Position numbers and translations under genes: made by a program | Notes under the pieces: model-generated | What the model was told of the DNA's origin: nothing | What the model saw: only the letters and a program-made list of their open reading frames with translations | Database searches by the model: none | Shown: positions 14,854 through 23,455 of the stretch, one piece after another | Position numbering within the stretch: the stretch's first letter is position 1 | How the letters are laid out: every line of letters starts with the position of its first letter | DNA from: Aquimarina litoralis | GTDB lineage: Bacteria; Bacteroidota; Bacteroidia; Flavobacteriales; Flavobacteriaceae | Assembly: GCF_019295435.1 (NCBI RefSeq) | Contig: NZ_WEKL01000010.1 | Span: forward strand, 1-64,000 | Direction: 5' to 3' | Length of the DNA: 64,000 nt

Positions 14854-15783
14854 TTACAATTTTATAGTTCGTAATCCTCCCATTCCGCTATATTCAGAAA
14901 TATATAATATTTTCTTTTGCTTGTTAGAAGATATTCCGTTTGGATTGCTAAAAGAAGCTTCTTTTAAAGAGCCATCTACTTGCTTTGCCTGACCATTACC
15001 TGCTAAAATTTCTATTTCTCCTTCCATAGAGACTTTAAAAATATAGTTGACCGCTATTCCGGTCGCATAAATTACATCTTCAATAACCGTTATATATCCT
15101 ATCCCAAAATTCTGAACTATAATATTAGGGATATTTGTGATAAATGAGACTTCACCATCCGGAGTGATGGTATATATATCGGCTGTTACAAAATTTGAAA
15201 CAATAATATTTCCTTTACTATCTAAGTCTATTCCTACTCCTCCGGTTAGTCTTTTATCATTTACTAATAGAATTACTTGACCATCTGGTGTAATTTTATG
15301 TACAGTTGGCGCGGTATAATTAGATATATACAAATTATCTTCTGCATCAATAGTCATACTACTTGGCCAGCCATCAATAGTAGCTACAACTTCTCTGACT
15401 CCTGATTTTGAAATTCTTAGTATTTCTCCACGAACTGTGTTATTGTTGTTATTAATATAAAGATTCCCTTTGGAGTCTATAGCAGTTCCCATTGGACCTG
15501 ATAACCCTGCAATAGTATCTAAAATTTTTCCTTGTGGATTTATTTTAAAGACTCTAGATCCATTTCCTCCAGTATTGACATACTTGCCATATTCAGATAC
15601 ATAAATCATCCCTTCTCTATCTACAGATACAGCTCCGTTAGCTGTAAAATTCTTGATTAAAGTTTCAACTTTGAGCTCCTGACCTATACTATGATTACTA
15701 TTAAAAAATAAGCAGTAAAGGGTTATAAATTGAATACAAATTGATAAAGACCCATAATATCGTTTCCTAACTATTGTTTTCAT
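14854..15783 (-). CDS. secreted NHL-repeat beta-propeller protein
   Basis: 309 residues with an N-terminal signal (hydrophobic core about 14-30, then SIGQE). The rest is a series of propeller blades with recurring patterns such as GAVSVDREGMIYVSEYG, GTAIDSKGNLYINN, SMTIDAEDNLYISN, GIDLDSKGNIIVSN. These are NHL / SMP-30-like repeats, which form a six-bladed propeller used for binding or, in some families, lactone hydrolysis. No obvious catalytic set is visible. It stands alone, and small RNA copy 4 begins about 170 bp beyond its stop. Confidence 0.75.
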   Translation of the reverse strand: MKTIVRKRYYGSLSICIQFITLYCLFFNSNHSIGQELKVETLIKNFTANGAVSVDREGMIYVSEYGKYVNTGGNGSRVFKINPQGKILDTIAGLSGPMGTAIDSKGNLYINNNNNTVRGEILRISKSGVREVVATIDGWPSSMTIDAEDNLYISNYTAPTVHKITPDGQVILLVNDKRLTGGVGIDLDSKGNIIVSNFVTADIYTITPDGEVSFITNIPNIIVQNFGIGYITVIEDVIYATGIAVNYIFKVSMEGEIEILAGNGQAKQVDGSLKEASFSNPNGISSNKQKKILYISEYSGMGGLRTIKL

Positions 15784-15945
15784 AATCGTATGTATTTAAA
15801 GTTTTATGCAACTACTTTAAAACTGCTATGAAAATCGACCGTTTGTATATAGAATTACTAAATTCCTCAAAATTCTTACCTTCTTTTACCACCTTAGCTG
15901 ATAACAATACTTTTTCTTTTGAACTGAACTTTTGATATCGAAAAT

Positions 15946-15982
15946 AAAAAACCTCATCTTTCCTGAGATTAATGAGGTTTTT
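15946..15982. terminator. intrinsic terminator after the E1 gene
   Basis: AAAAAACCTCAT pairs with ATGAGGTTTTT. It lies about 130 bp past the stop of the gene at 16112 and before the NHL gene. The remainder of 15784-16111 shows nothing else. Confidence 0.65.
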
Positions 15983-16111
15983 ATTTAAAGTTTAAATATG
16001 TATTGTTTTGAAGAATAAATAATAATCTTCTAAAATGAGTAAAGCTGAAAAAACAAATTATAGTTGAAGGAACATCTATTGTGAAGACTAAATTCCGACA
16101 AGAAATTTTAT

Positions 16112-18220
16112 TTAATATTTCAGCAATTCCTCGATTTTATCTTTTACCTTTTCAGTTGAAGGAATCATGGTTTGTTCTAAGGTACTATTTAGTGGAATAG
16201 CTGGCATATTTTCTGATCCAATTGTCATAACAGGTGCATCCAAAGATCTAAAACATTCTTCCTGTATTTTACCTGCTAAAGCTCTAGCAAATGAATTATT
16301 TGAAGGCTCTTCTGTAACTACTAAACATTTTTTAGTTTTCCTTACAGACTCCATGATTGTATCCTCATCTATTGGGTGTAGTGTTCTCAAATCAATAATC
16401 TCTACAACCTTAGCTATTTCTTTAGAAGCATTCAGTGCCCAATGAACGCCCATACCGTAGGTAACGATGGTTATAGTTTCCTTTTCATCTTGTGCCCAGA
16501 TACGTTGTACCACATTGGCTTTTCCAAACGGTAATACATAATCTTCAGATGGTTCAATAGTTCTTGCAGCATCTGTACCTTTTACCTTTGACCAATACAA
16601 TCCTTTATGTTCAAAAATCACTACTGGATTAGGGTCATAATATGCTGCTTTCATTAAACCTTTTAAATCAGCTCCATTACTAGGATATGCAATCTTTAAT
16701 CCTCTAATATTAGTTACTACCGATTCAACTGAAGACGAATGATAGGGTCCTCCACTTCCATAAGCTCCTATCGGAACTCTCAAAATCATAGATACTGGCC
16801 ATTTACCATTAGACAAATAGCAAGAGCGACTTACTTCTGTAAATAATTGATTCAATCCTGGCCATATATAATCGGCAAACTGAACTTCTACGATTGGTTT
16901 TAAACCAACTGCAGACATCCCAACTGTGGAACCAACAATAAAAGCTTCTTGAATAGGGGTATTAAATACACGTTCATCTCCAAATTTCTGTGCCAAGGTA
17001 GCGGCTTCTCTAAAAACTCCTCCCAATCTTCCTCCTACATCCTGCCCATATAATAGACACTCTTTGTGTTTTTTCATCAGTTCTTCTACAGCGAATAAAG
17101 CACAATCTACCATTACTACTTCATCTTTATCATCAGGAGCTCGTTCACCAGATTCTTCGACGATTGGTGTGGGTGCAAAATCATGCGTAAAAAGATCCTC
17201 TGGAGTTGGATCTTCAGCTTTCATAGCTTCTTCTAAATCCTTTTTAACAGCTATTTGCGCATTTGTTTCAATTTGCTGAACTTCTTCTTCTGTAAATCCA
17301 TTTTCTAGTAATTGATTTCTAAGTACTGGATAAGGATCTCTTGATCGAGCTTCTTCCAGATCATCGCGATACCACTCCATCCGTACACCAGAAGTATGGT
17401 GATTTAATAACGGAACTTTAGCATGCACCAACATAGGTCTACGCTCTTCGCGAATTGTTTTGATAACTTCTTGAATAGCTAGATAACTTTCCATAAAATT
17501 AGCTCCGTCGATAGTAATTGCTTCTAATCCATGAAAACCCGCAGCATATTCATAAGCACTTTGTGCTCTCGTTTCCTCTTCATTAGCAGAAATATCCCAT
17601 CCATTATCTTGTACCAAATATAATATTGGTAACTGTTTCAATGCTGCCATTTGGAAAGCTTCCGCAATTTCTCCTTCAGTAACCGAGGCATCACCCAACG
17701 AGCACAGCACCAAAGGTGCGTTAGGTATATCACTCTCCATCAGGGATGGTTCTATTATCTCACTCTTGCCGGAATCGTCATGCGGAATACTTAATAACTC
17801 CTTATACTGCATCCCTAAAGCCACACCGGTAGCTGGAATTGCTTGCATTCCCGTCGCGGATGATTGATGCGGAATCTTAGGCTTATCTTCATCTCTTAAA
17901 CTTGGATGTGAGTAATACGTACGACCACCAGAAAAAGGATCATCTTTTTTTGCCAATAATTGCAACATCAAATCATACGGGCGCATTCCTATGCCCAATA
18001 ACATGGCATCATCTCTATAATAAGGAAATGCATAATCTTGTGGTAACAGTTGCATTGCTGCTGCTATTTGAATAGCTTCATGACCACGAGAGGTGGCATG
18101 TACATATTTGGATACTACTTTAAAATTATCCTCATATAATTCAGCCATAGATTTAGCTGTACACAATAGTGAAAATGCTTTTTGCAAAACTTCTTTTGCT
18201 ACTGTTGTTGATACTATCAT
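16112..18220 (-). CDS. fused alpha/beta E1 of branched-chain-type 2-oxoacid dehydrogenase
   Basis: A 702-residue fusion of E1 alpha (1-335) and E1 beta (about 365-702), which in many bacteria are separate. The thiamine-diphosphate motif starts at GDAS (176) and ends at N206 (LYLVQDN). The beta half has EAFIVGSTVGMSAVG and VIVEVQFADYIWP-like segments. E1 decarboxylates a 2-oxoacid and passes the acyl group to lipoyl-E2. It is third in the run E2-aminotransferase-E1, with an 85-bp gap before it. Branched-chain 2-oxoacids are the likely main substrates, possibly also phenylpyruvate. No E3 gene is in the window. Confidence 0.88.
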   Translation of the reverse strand: MIVSTTVAKEVLQKAFSLLCTAKSMAELYEDNFKVVSKYVHATSRGHEAIQIAAAMQLLPQDYAFPYYRDDAMLLGIGMRPYDLMLQLLAKKDDPFSGGRTYYSHPSLRDEDKPKIPHQSSATGMQAIPATGVALGMQYKELLSIPHDDSGKSEIIEPSLMESDIPNAPLVLCSLGDASVTEGEIAEAFQMAALKQLPILYLVQDNGWDISANEEETRAQSAYEYAAGFHGLEAITIDGANFMESYLAIQEVIKTIREERRPMLVHAKVPLLNHHTSGVRMEWYRDDLEEARSRDPYPVLRNQLLENGFTEEEVQQIETNAQIAVKKDLEEAMKAEDPTPEDLFTHDFAPTPIVEESGERAPDDKDEVVMVDCALFAVEELMKKHKECLLYGQDVGGRLGGVFREAATLAQKFGDERVFNTPIQEAFIVGSTVGMSAVGLKPIVEVQFADYIWPGLNQLFTEVSRSCYLSNGKWPVSMILRVPIGAYGSGGPYHSSSVESVVTNIRGLKIAYPSNGADLKGLMKAAYYDPNPVVIFEHKGLYWSKVKGTDAARTIEPSEDYVLPFGKANVVQRIWAQDEKETITIVTYGMGVHWALNASKEIAKVVEIIDLRTLHPIDEDTIMESVRKTKKCLVVTEEPSNNSFARALAGKIQEECFRSLDAPVMTIGSENMPAIPLNSTLEQTMIPSTEKVKDKIEELLKY

Positions 18221-18305
18221 ACCATTTAGATTTTTGATGTAGGATTTACGAGATACTATTACTTTTTACGTTTTACTTCGTAAATCTAAAATCGTAATTC
18301 GTAAA

Positions 18306-19379
18306 TTAACTTACCTTCTCTTCTATTTGCACCGGAATAATCCAACCGTGATTATCTGGCTGTTTTTGGGTTTTGATCTCGTCCATTGTCTTTTTCATAT
18401 CCTGACTTACCGGATTTTCAGATGGTAATGTAATTACCTCATCCTTATACCCTATTGCTTCTACCATAGCGATAGCAACTGCAGTACCGGTACCAAAAGC
18501 TTCTTCTAATTTCCCTTGTTTTGAAAATTCTATAACCTCATTAATTGTAATTGGTCGTTCTGTTACCTCAAATCCCTTATCTTTTAATAAAGTAATGGTA
18601 CTATCTCTGGTAATACCCTTCAGGATAGATCCATCTGTACGAGGAGTAATAAACTTCCCTTCTACTTTAAAGAAGATATTCATAGTTCCTACTTCTTGTA
18701 CATATTTATGTTCATTAGCATCCAGCCACAATACCTGATCATACCCTTTGGCTTTGGCTTTTTCTGTCGGTAGTATTGCTGCTGCATAATTACCAGCAGC
18801 TTTTGCTTCTCCTGTTCCTCCATCTGCTGCCCTGATGTATTCAGTTTCTGCATACAGTCTAATTTTTTTGGTAAAAAACGGTCCTGCTGGAGAACAGATC
18901 ACAATAAACTTATAACTTGTCGCTGCTCGCATTCCTATAAAAGGCTCATCTGCATACATAAATGGCCTTAGATATAGTGCACTACCTTCCATTGGTGGGA
19001 TCCAAGAATGCTCAACTCCTACAATTTTTGCTACGGCATCCACAAACAAAGATTCTGGAACTGTTGGCATTCCCATTCTTCTAGCACTATGATTAAAGCG
19101 TTTTGCGTTTTCTTCAGGTCTAAATAACAATGGGGTATTATCATTTCCTACAGTAGCTTTCATTCCTTCAAAAATAGCTTGCCCATAATGTAATGCCATA
19201 GCAGCAGGATGTGTAGGAATTAATTTTAAAGGCTCTATTCTTGGGTTATTCCAATTTCCATTTTCGTATTCACATATAAACATGTGATCCGTAAAAACTG
19301 TTCCCAAAGGAATGTTATCAAAATCAACGTCTTTTAATCTTGAATCTGAAGTTCTTGTAATTTTGATTTGTTGTTCCAT
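18306..19379 (-). CDS. ilvE: branched-chain amino acid aminotransferase
   Basis: A 357-residue class IV PLP aminotransferase (from ATG 19379, MEQQIKI; seven further residues are possible upstream but unlikely). Family signatures are HYGQAIFEGMKA, YLRPFMYA, the PLP lysine in GGTGEAKAAGNYAA and the EVGTMNIFF segment. It interconverts Leu, Ile and Val with their 2-oxoacids. Placement between E2 and E1 of the oxoacid dehydrogenase points to a catabolic role; some enzymes of this class also accept Phe. Confidence 0.9.
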   Translation of the reverse strand: MEQQIKITRTSDSRLKDVDFDNIPLGTVFTDHMFICEYENGNWNNPRIEPLKLIPTHPAAMALHYGQAIFEGMKATVGNDNTPLLFRPEENAKRFNHSARRMGMPTVPESLFVDAVAKIVGVEHSWIPPMEGSALYLRPFMYADEPFIGMRAATSYKFIVICSPAGPFFTKKIRLYAETEYIRAADGGTGEAKAAGNYAAAILPTEKAKAKGYDQVLWLDANEHKYVQEVGTMNIFFKVEGKFITPRTDGSILKGITRDSTITLLKDKGFEVTERPITINEVIEFSKQGKLEEAFGTGTAVAIAMVEAIGYKDEVITLPSENPVSQDMKKTMDEIKTQKQPDNHGWIIPVQIEEKVS

Positions 19380-19399
19380 AATTATGTTTGTTTTGGGCA

Positions 19400-19500
19400 C
19401 ATCCCACTTCGTTCCTCATGGGTCGGGCTATCCGCTTTTACTCCTCGCCTTGACTCCTTCGACAAGCTCAGGATGACAATTCTGCGGGGTAACCGCTACT
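19400..19500. repeat. dispersed intergenic repeat elements
   Basis: The gap between the aminotransferase and E2 genes contains cccacttcgttcctcatggg, gtcgggctatccgc and ccttcgacaagctcaggatg. Such strings recur between genes in this phylum. A related piece (ttcgataagctcaatgtgac) is at 61083-61102. Confidence 0.5.
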
Positions 19501-19532
19501 ATCCCTTGTGCTATATTTTTCTTACTAACTGA

Positions 19533-20855
19533 TTAAATTTCTCTATTGCTATCAAAAGCTTCTAGTTCATCTCCAACTTTTCTCAAGAAAGATCCTCCTA
19601 AGAAACCATCTACTACCCTATGGTCAAATGACAAGGATAGGTACATCATACTTCTTATGGCGATTTCATCACCTTTATCTGTAGTAATAACTTCTGGGCG
19701 TTTTTTGATAATTCCTAATGCCAGAATTGCAACTTCTGGTTGATTAATAATGGGAGTCCCCATTAAACTACCAAATGTTCCTACATTAGAAATAGTAAAT
19801 GTACTTCCTTGAATCTCCTCTGGTTTCAAACTATTGTTTCTAGCATTATCCGCTAGGTGATTTACTTGTTTTGCCAAACCTAATAGGTTTTTCTCATCTG
19901 CTTGTTTCACTACTGGCACGATCAAATTACCACTTGGCAACGCTGTGGCCATCCCTATATTAATATCTTTATGTACTACAATTTTGTTCTCATCAACAGA
20001 TACATTGATCATCGGATATTCCTGAATAGCTTTTGCTACTGCTTCTACAAAAATTGGAGTAAAGGTTAGCTTCTGTCCATATTTTTCCTGAAACTTAACT
20101 TTATGATTGTTTCTCCATTCAACCAAGTTTGTAACATCAGCTTCTATATAACTGGTTACATGAGGCGAAGTATGTTTTGAATAGACCATATGATCTGCAA
20201 TCATCTTACGCATACGATCCATCTCCACAATCCGATCTTTTCCTTCAACAAAAGAGATCGGTGGTGCTTTATAAGTAGATTTTGAAACTTGAGGTTGTTG
20301 TGGCCTACTAGGTAATGGATATTTTCTATTTTTCAAGTAGCCAATAATATCACTCTTACGAATTCGTCCTCCTTCTCCCGTTCCGGCAATATTTTGAACT
20401 TCTTCTATTGTCAGATTCTCCTTTTTTGCAATACTCATTACTAATGGAGAAAGGAAACCATCATTTTCAGAAGAACCAACTGCTTTAAATTGCCCTCGCT
20501 GTCCATTTGAAGTAGACATCTCTCCTAAAGGGAGAGAAGCTGAATTTGATTCCTTCTTTTGAACTTTCTCTATAGAGTTTTCTTCTTTTTTAATTTCTTT
20601 TTGTACCACTTCACCATCTGCATCGATAATTGCGATAATACTATCTATTGCTACTACTTCATTAGGCTCAAAAAGAATTTTAGAAATAACACCATTACAA
20701 GGAGCAGGCACTTCAGAATCTACTTTATCAGTGGCTACTTCTAGAATAGTCTCATCTTCTTCAACAGGGTCTCCTACTTTTTTCAACCAATTTAAAATGG
20801 TTGCTTCAGAAATACTTTCACCCATTTTGGGCATTTTCAATTCTATTGTCGACAT
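19533..20855 (-). CDS. dihydrolipoamide acyltransferase (E2) of 2-oxoacid dehydrogenase
   Basis: 440 residues. N-terminal lipoyl domain with the lipoylated Lys44 in TDKVDSE, a linker rich in Ser/Glu/Lys, a peripheral subunit-binding domain (FLSPLVMSIAKKENLTIEEV then GRIRKSDIIGYL), and a catalytic acyltransferase domain ending with the active-site motif DHRVVDG. It transfers the acyl group made by E1 to CoA. It is the first gene of the E2-ilvE-E1 run and has a TetR-type inverted repeat 48 bp before its start. Confidence 0.9.
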   Translation of the reverse strand: MSTIELKMPKMGESISEATILNWLKKVGDPVEEDETILEVATDKVDSEVPAPCNGVISKILFEPNEVVAIDSIIAIIDADGEVVQKEIKKEENSIEKVQKKESNSASLPLGEMSTSNGQRGQFKAVGSSENDGFLSPLVMSIAKKENLTIEEVQNIAGTGEGGRIRKSDIIGYLKNRKYPLPSRPQQPQVSKSTYKAPPISFVEGKDRIVEMDRMRKMIADHMVYSKHTSPHVTSYIEADVTNLVEWRNNHKVKFQEKYGQKLTFTPIFVEAVAKAIQEYPMINVSVDENKIVVHKDINIGMATALPSGNLIVPVVKQADEKNLLGLAKQVNHLADNARNNSLKPEEIQGSTFTISNVGTFGSLMGTPIINQPEVAILALGIIKKRPEVITTDKGDEIAIRSMMYLSLSFDHRVVDGFLGGSFLRKVGDELEAFDSNREI

Positions 20856-20902
20856 CTTTATATTACTCGATTTCTATGTATCTAAATTTACAATTTTAAA
20901 CG

Positions 20903-20920
20903 AACTAATGTTTGTTAGTT
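20903..20920. promoter_or_regulatory. candidate TetR-type operator before the E2 gene
   Basis: AACTAATGTTTGTTAGTT matches the palindrome at the paaE promoter (34432-34451) at its outer six bases on each side. Only the centre differs. It lies between the DUF3050 stop and the E2 start, where the E2 promoter should be. Confidence 0.5.
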
Positions 20921-20946
20921 TAATTAAGAAATTAAATTTTCTTATA

Positions 20947-21714
20947 CTATAGTACTGTTTTGAACACTTCCGAAATACTACTCCATAGCGTTATTCGGTT
21001 TGCTAAGGCCATCTTGCTATATAGTAATGCCTCTTCCCATTGCTGTTCAGTTTTACAAAGTGAAGAAACCATTTCTAAACTAAGTGGTCCGTGTTCATCT
21101 CCATCCAATTCTATATGCCTTTCCAAATAATACACTAGTTTTTCAAGGTTTACATCAGAATTATTTTGAATTCCTTTTACGATTTCTATAAACATATCTG
21201 GAATTAGATCTTCTCTACCAAAAGTAAACACAGCCGCTATGATATGGGGTTTGTTAGTTGCGATTACATCAAACGTAAACTTCATAAACATTTTAACGCT
21301 TTCTGAAATGACTAAATCATTTATAGCATCTTGTACTTTTTCTCCTTCAGAAACTCTTTTAATCAAGGCATTAATCTGACCAGTATCTGCTCCAACTTCT
21401 TCCATAGCATCAAGGTACATCTCAAAGTGACTAACGGATTTCCCTGATCTATCTATATCACTTTCCTCACCCAAAACGATTTCATTTACAAAACGTCTTA
21501 TTTTTGGATTACTGGAAGGTATCCATGGAAGATTTACAGTAGTTAAATGTATTTGCAGGCTTTTCAGTAAAGACATAAAATCCCAAACGGCAAAAACATG
21601 ATTCTCCATAAATACTCTGACATCTTCAACCTCCTTCATTTGATTATATAAAGGATGCTTTTCAAGTTGCATTCGTAATGGCTCTAATTCCCTTGTCAGC
21701 TGATCTATATTCAT
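20947..21714 (-). CDS. DUF3050 family protein (heme-oxygenase-like fold)
   Basis: 255 residues, soluble and helical. The sequence (QLTRELEPLRMQLEKHPLY, NHVFAVWDFMSLLKSLQ, SHFEMYLDAMEEVGAD, ERHIELDGDEHGPL) fits DUF3050, which is related to the heme-oxygenase-like diiron and heme proteins. Conserved His and Glu residues in VFAVWDFM-type and HIELDGDEHG segments could bind metal. Its start overlaps the paaY stop by 4 bp (21711-21714), so it is co-translated with paaY and likely works in the same catabolism. Its reaction is not known to me. Confidence 0.8.
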   Translation of the reverse strand: MNIDQLTRELEPLRMQLEKHPLYNQMKEVEDVRVFMENHVFAVWDFMSLLKSLQIHLTTVNLPWIPSSNPKIRRFVNEIVLGEESDIDRSGKSVSHFEMYLDAMEEVGADTGQINALIKRVSEGEKVQDAINDLVISESVKMFMKFTFDVIATNKPHIIAAVFTFGREDLIPDMFIEIVKGIQNNSDVNLEKLVYYLERHIELDGDEHGPLSLEMVSSLCKTEQQWEEALLYSKMALANRITLWSSISEVFKTVL

Positions 21715-22310
21715 CCTTTTCGTTTAAATTCTTCTAGTGTTTTATAAAAAGCTTCTTGAGTTGGTCTATTTACGGGTACTTCTCGTAACGGTTCTACTTC
21801 CTGTAAAGATTCAAAACAATCAGCAGGTAATTGCTGATATAATTGAGTCCCTTTTGTTTTCCAATGAATCATCTCATCAGATACTTCTTTGATAACTTTC
21901 GCAGGATTGCCCACAATTAAGCTCCTCTTGGGGAAAACTGTTTTCGCTTTTACAAAAGACATAGCCCCTACAATACACTCATCTCCAATTTCAGCATCAT
22001 CCATGATAACCGTATTCATGCCAATCAGACAATTACATCCTAAATTAGCACCATGAATCACTGCTCCGTGACCCACATGAGCACTTTCTTTAAGCACAAT
22101 AGATTTACCAGGAAACATATGTACAGTACAGTTTTCTTGCACATTTACTCCATCTTTTAAAATGATCTCTCCCCAATCACCACGAATAGCTGCTCCAGGG
22201 CCTATGTAACAATTTTTTCCGATAATCACATTACCAGTTACTGCAGCCAACGGGTGTACAAAACTACTTGGATGTACTATGGGTATATATCCTTTAAAAG
22301 AGTAAATCAT
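21711..22310 (-). CDS. paaY: PaaY-like hexapeptide-repeat thioesterase / gamma-carbonic-anhydrase fold
   Basis: 199 residues with a left-handed beta-helix of hexapeptide repeats (VTGNVIIGKNCYIGPGAAIRGD, IGMNTVIMDDAEIGDECIVG). Conserved His residues (HMFPG, HVGHGAVIHGAN) are the metal ligands of the gamma-carbonic-anhydrase family. PaaY is known as a thioesterase that removes dead-end CoA esters of the phenylacetate pathway. It ends with a C-terminal helix typical of PaaY. It starts 3 bp after the enoyl-CoA hydratase gene. Confidence 0.85.
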   Translation of the reverse strand: MIYSFKGYIPIVHPSSFVHPLAAVTGNVIIGKNCYIGPGAAIRGDWGEIILKDGVNVQENCTVHMFPGKSIVLKESAHVGHGAVIHGANLGCNCLIGMNTVIMDDAEIGDECIVGAMSFVKAKTVFPKRSLIVGNPAKVIKEVSDEMIHWKTKGTQLYQQLPADCFESLQEVEPLREVPVNRPTQEAFYKTLEEFKRKG

Positions 22311-22313
22311 AAT

Positions 22314-23066
22314 TTATTTAAAACGTTTCAAAGTTTCTTTTGTAAAATCACTCAGTACTAATCTACCACTGATTACTGCTCTTTCTGCTAATAAGGTATC
22401 CCAGTGTTCAGTACCTGTCCAAAATGCTTTTTTCATTTCTGACATGGCTTCAGGATTATATGTACATAGATGTTCTGCAACGGCCTTCACCTCTGCATCT
22501 AACGTTTCTGTATCTTCAAAAACTTTGGTAAATAAACCTTTATCACGAGCCCACTCTGCTTCATAAAAAGAATTTGCATCAATGGCTATTTGAGACATGG
22601 CGGATAACCCAATTTTGCGTTCTACGGCAGGACCAACTACAAAGGGGCCAATCCCAACATTTAGCTCACTTAATTTAATTGAAGCAAACTTGCTAGCCAT
22701 ACAATAATCCGTTGCAGATGCAAGTCCAACTCCTCCTCCAACTGTTTTACCTTGTACGCGACCAATAATAAATTTTGGACATTTACGCATTGCGTTTATC
22801 ACATTAGCAAAACCAGAAAAAAAGACTTTACCTGTCTCCGCATCATTAATATTGATCAACTCTTTAAAACTGGCTCCGGCACAGAAGGTTCTGTTACCAC
22901 CACTTTTCAGAACAATTACCTTTATTTGTTCATTCTCACCAGCTTCTGTAATTGTTTGTGCTAGTTTTGCCAGAATATCTCCTGGTAATGAATTATGTGC
23001 TGGATGAAAGAACTCTATCGTTCCAATTCCATTCTCTATATCGATATTTACGTAAGGTGCTGTCAT
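22314..23066 (-). CDS. enoyl-CoA hydratase/isomerase family protein (paa cluster)
   Basis: A 250-residue crotonase-fold protein. The oxyanion-hole segments are CAGASFKELI (near 63-72) and GKTVGGGVGLASATDYCMAS. This family hydrates or isomerises acyl-CoA double bonds. In this cluster, with paaG upstream, it could serve as the PaaF-type 2,3-dehydroadipyl-CoA hydratase, but sequence alone does not prove that. It precedes paaY by 3 bp. Confidence 0.82.
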   Translation of the reverse strand: MTAPYVNIDIENGIGTIEFFHPAHNSLPGDILAKLAQTITEAGENEQIKVIVLKSGGNRTFCAGASFKELININDAETGKVFFSGFANVINAMRKCPKFIIGRVQGKTVGGGVGLASATDYCMASKFASIKLSELNVGIGPFVVGPAVERKIGLSAMSQIAIDANSFYEAEWARDKGLFTKVFEDTETLDAEVKAVAEHLCTYNPEAMSEMKKAFWTGTEHWDTLLAERAVISGRLVLSDFTKETLKRFK

Positions 23067-23072
23067 AGTTTC

Positions 23073-23090
23073 TTCCCGCGGAAGCGGGAA
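23073..23090. repeat. palindrome beside the GIY-YIG gene, 3' side
   Basis: ttcccgc-ggaa-gcgggaa, a 7-bp stem. It lies just past the stop of the GIY-YIG gene and belongs with the palindromes at 23425, 31925 and 31975. Confidence 0.6.
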
Positions 23091-23112
23091 ACTTATTTTA
23101 ATTTCTAAATAT

Positions 23113-23403
23113 TTATCTTAAATCTCTGCTTAGATCATCCCAATCTGGATTATGTTCTTTAATAAGTTTAATCTTCCATTCTCTATTCCACTTTTTCATT
23201 TGTTTTTCTCGAGTATAAGCTTCTTCTTTTATACTATAATCTTCAAAATACACTAATTTATCAAGGTTGTATCTTGCAGAAAAAGTTTTTGGATGTACTT
23301 TGTTTTTATGCTGATACATCCTTCTTTTCAAATCTTTCGTAACTCCTATATAAAGAACTCCATCTTTTTTATTAGTGATTATATATACAATCCAAATTGT
23401 CAT
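23113..23403 (-). CDS. GIY-YIG nuclease domain protein
   Basis: 96 residues, the size of stand-alone UvrC-type GIY-YIG domains. The start MTIWIVYIITNKKDGVLYIG carries the YI...LYIG pair that names the family, followed by the catalytic Arg in KDLKRRMYQHK and the Glu in AYTREKQMKKW. Such small nucleases are common in this phylum, often as single mobile genes. Here it splits the paa cluster and is bracketed by two similar palindromes, which suggests insertion. A role in phenylacetate catabolism is unlikely. Confidence 0.85.
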   Translation of the reverse strand: MTIWIVYIITNKKDGVLYIGVTKDLKRRMYQHKNKVHPKTFSARYNLDKLVYFEDYSIKEEAYTREKQMKKWNREWKIKLIKEHNPDWDDLSRDLR

Positions 23404-23424
23404 TTTAGCTTTGATTCATAAAAG

Positions 23425-23444
23425 ATTCCCGTCTTCACGGGAAT
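23425..23444. repeat. palindrome beside the GIY-YIG gene, 5' side
   Basis: attcccgt-cttc-acgggaat, an 8-bp stem, just before the GIY-YIG start. Nearly the same element is at 31975-31992. Confidence 0.65.
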
Positions 23445-23455
23445 TTTTGAGCAAT

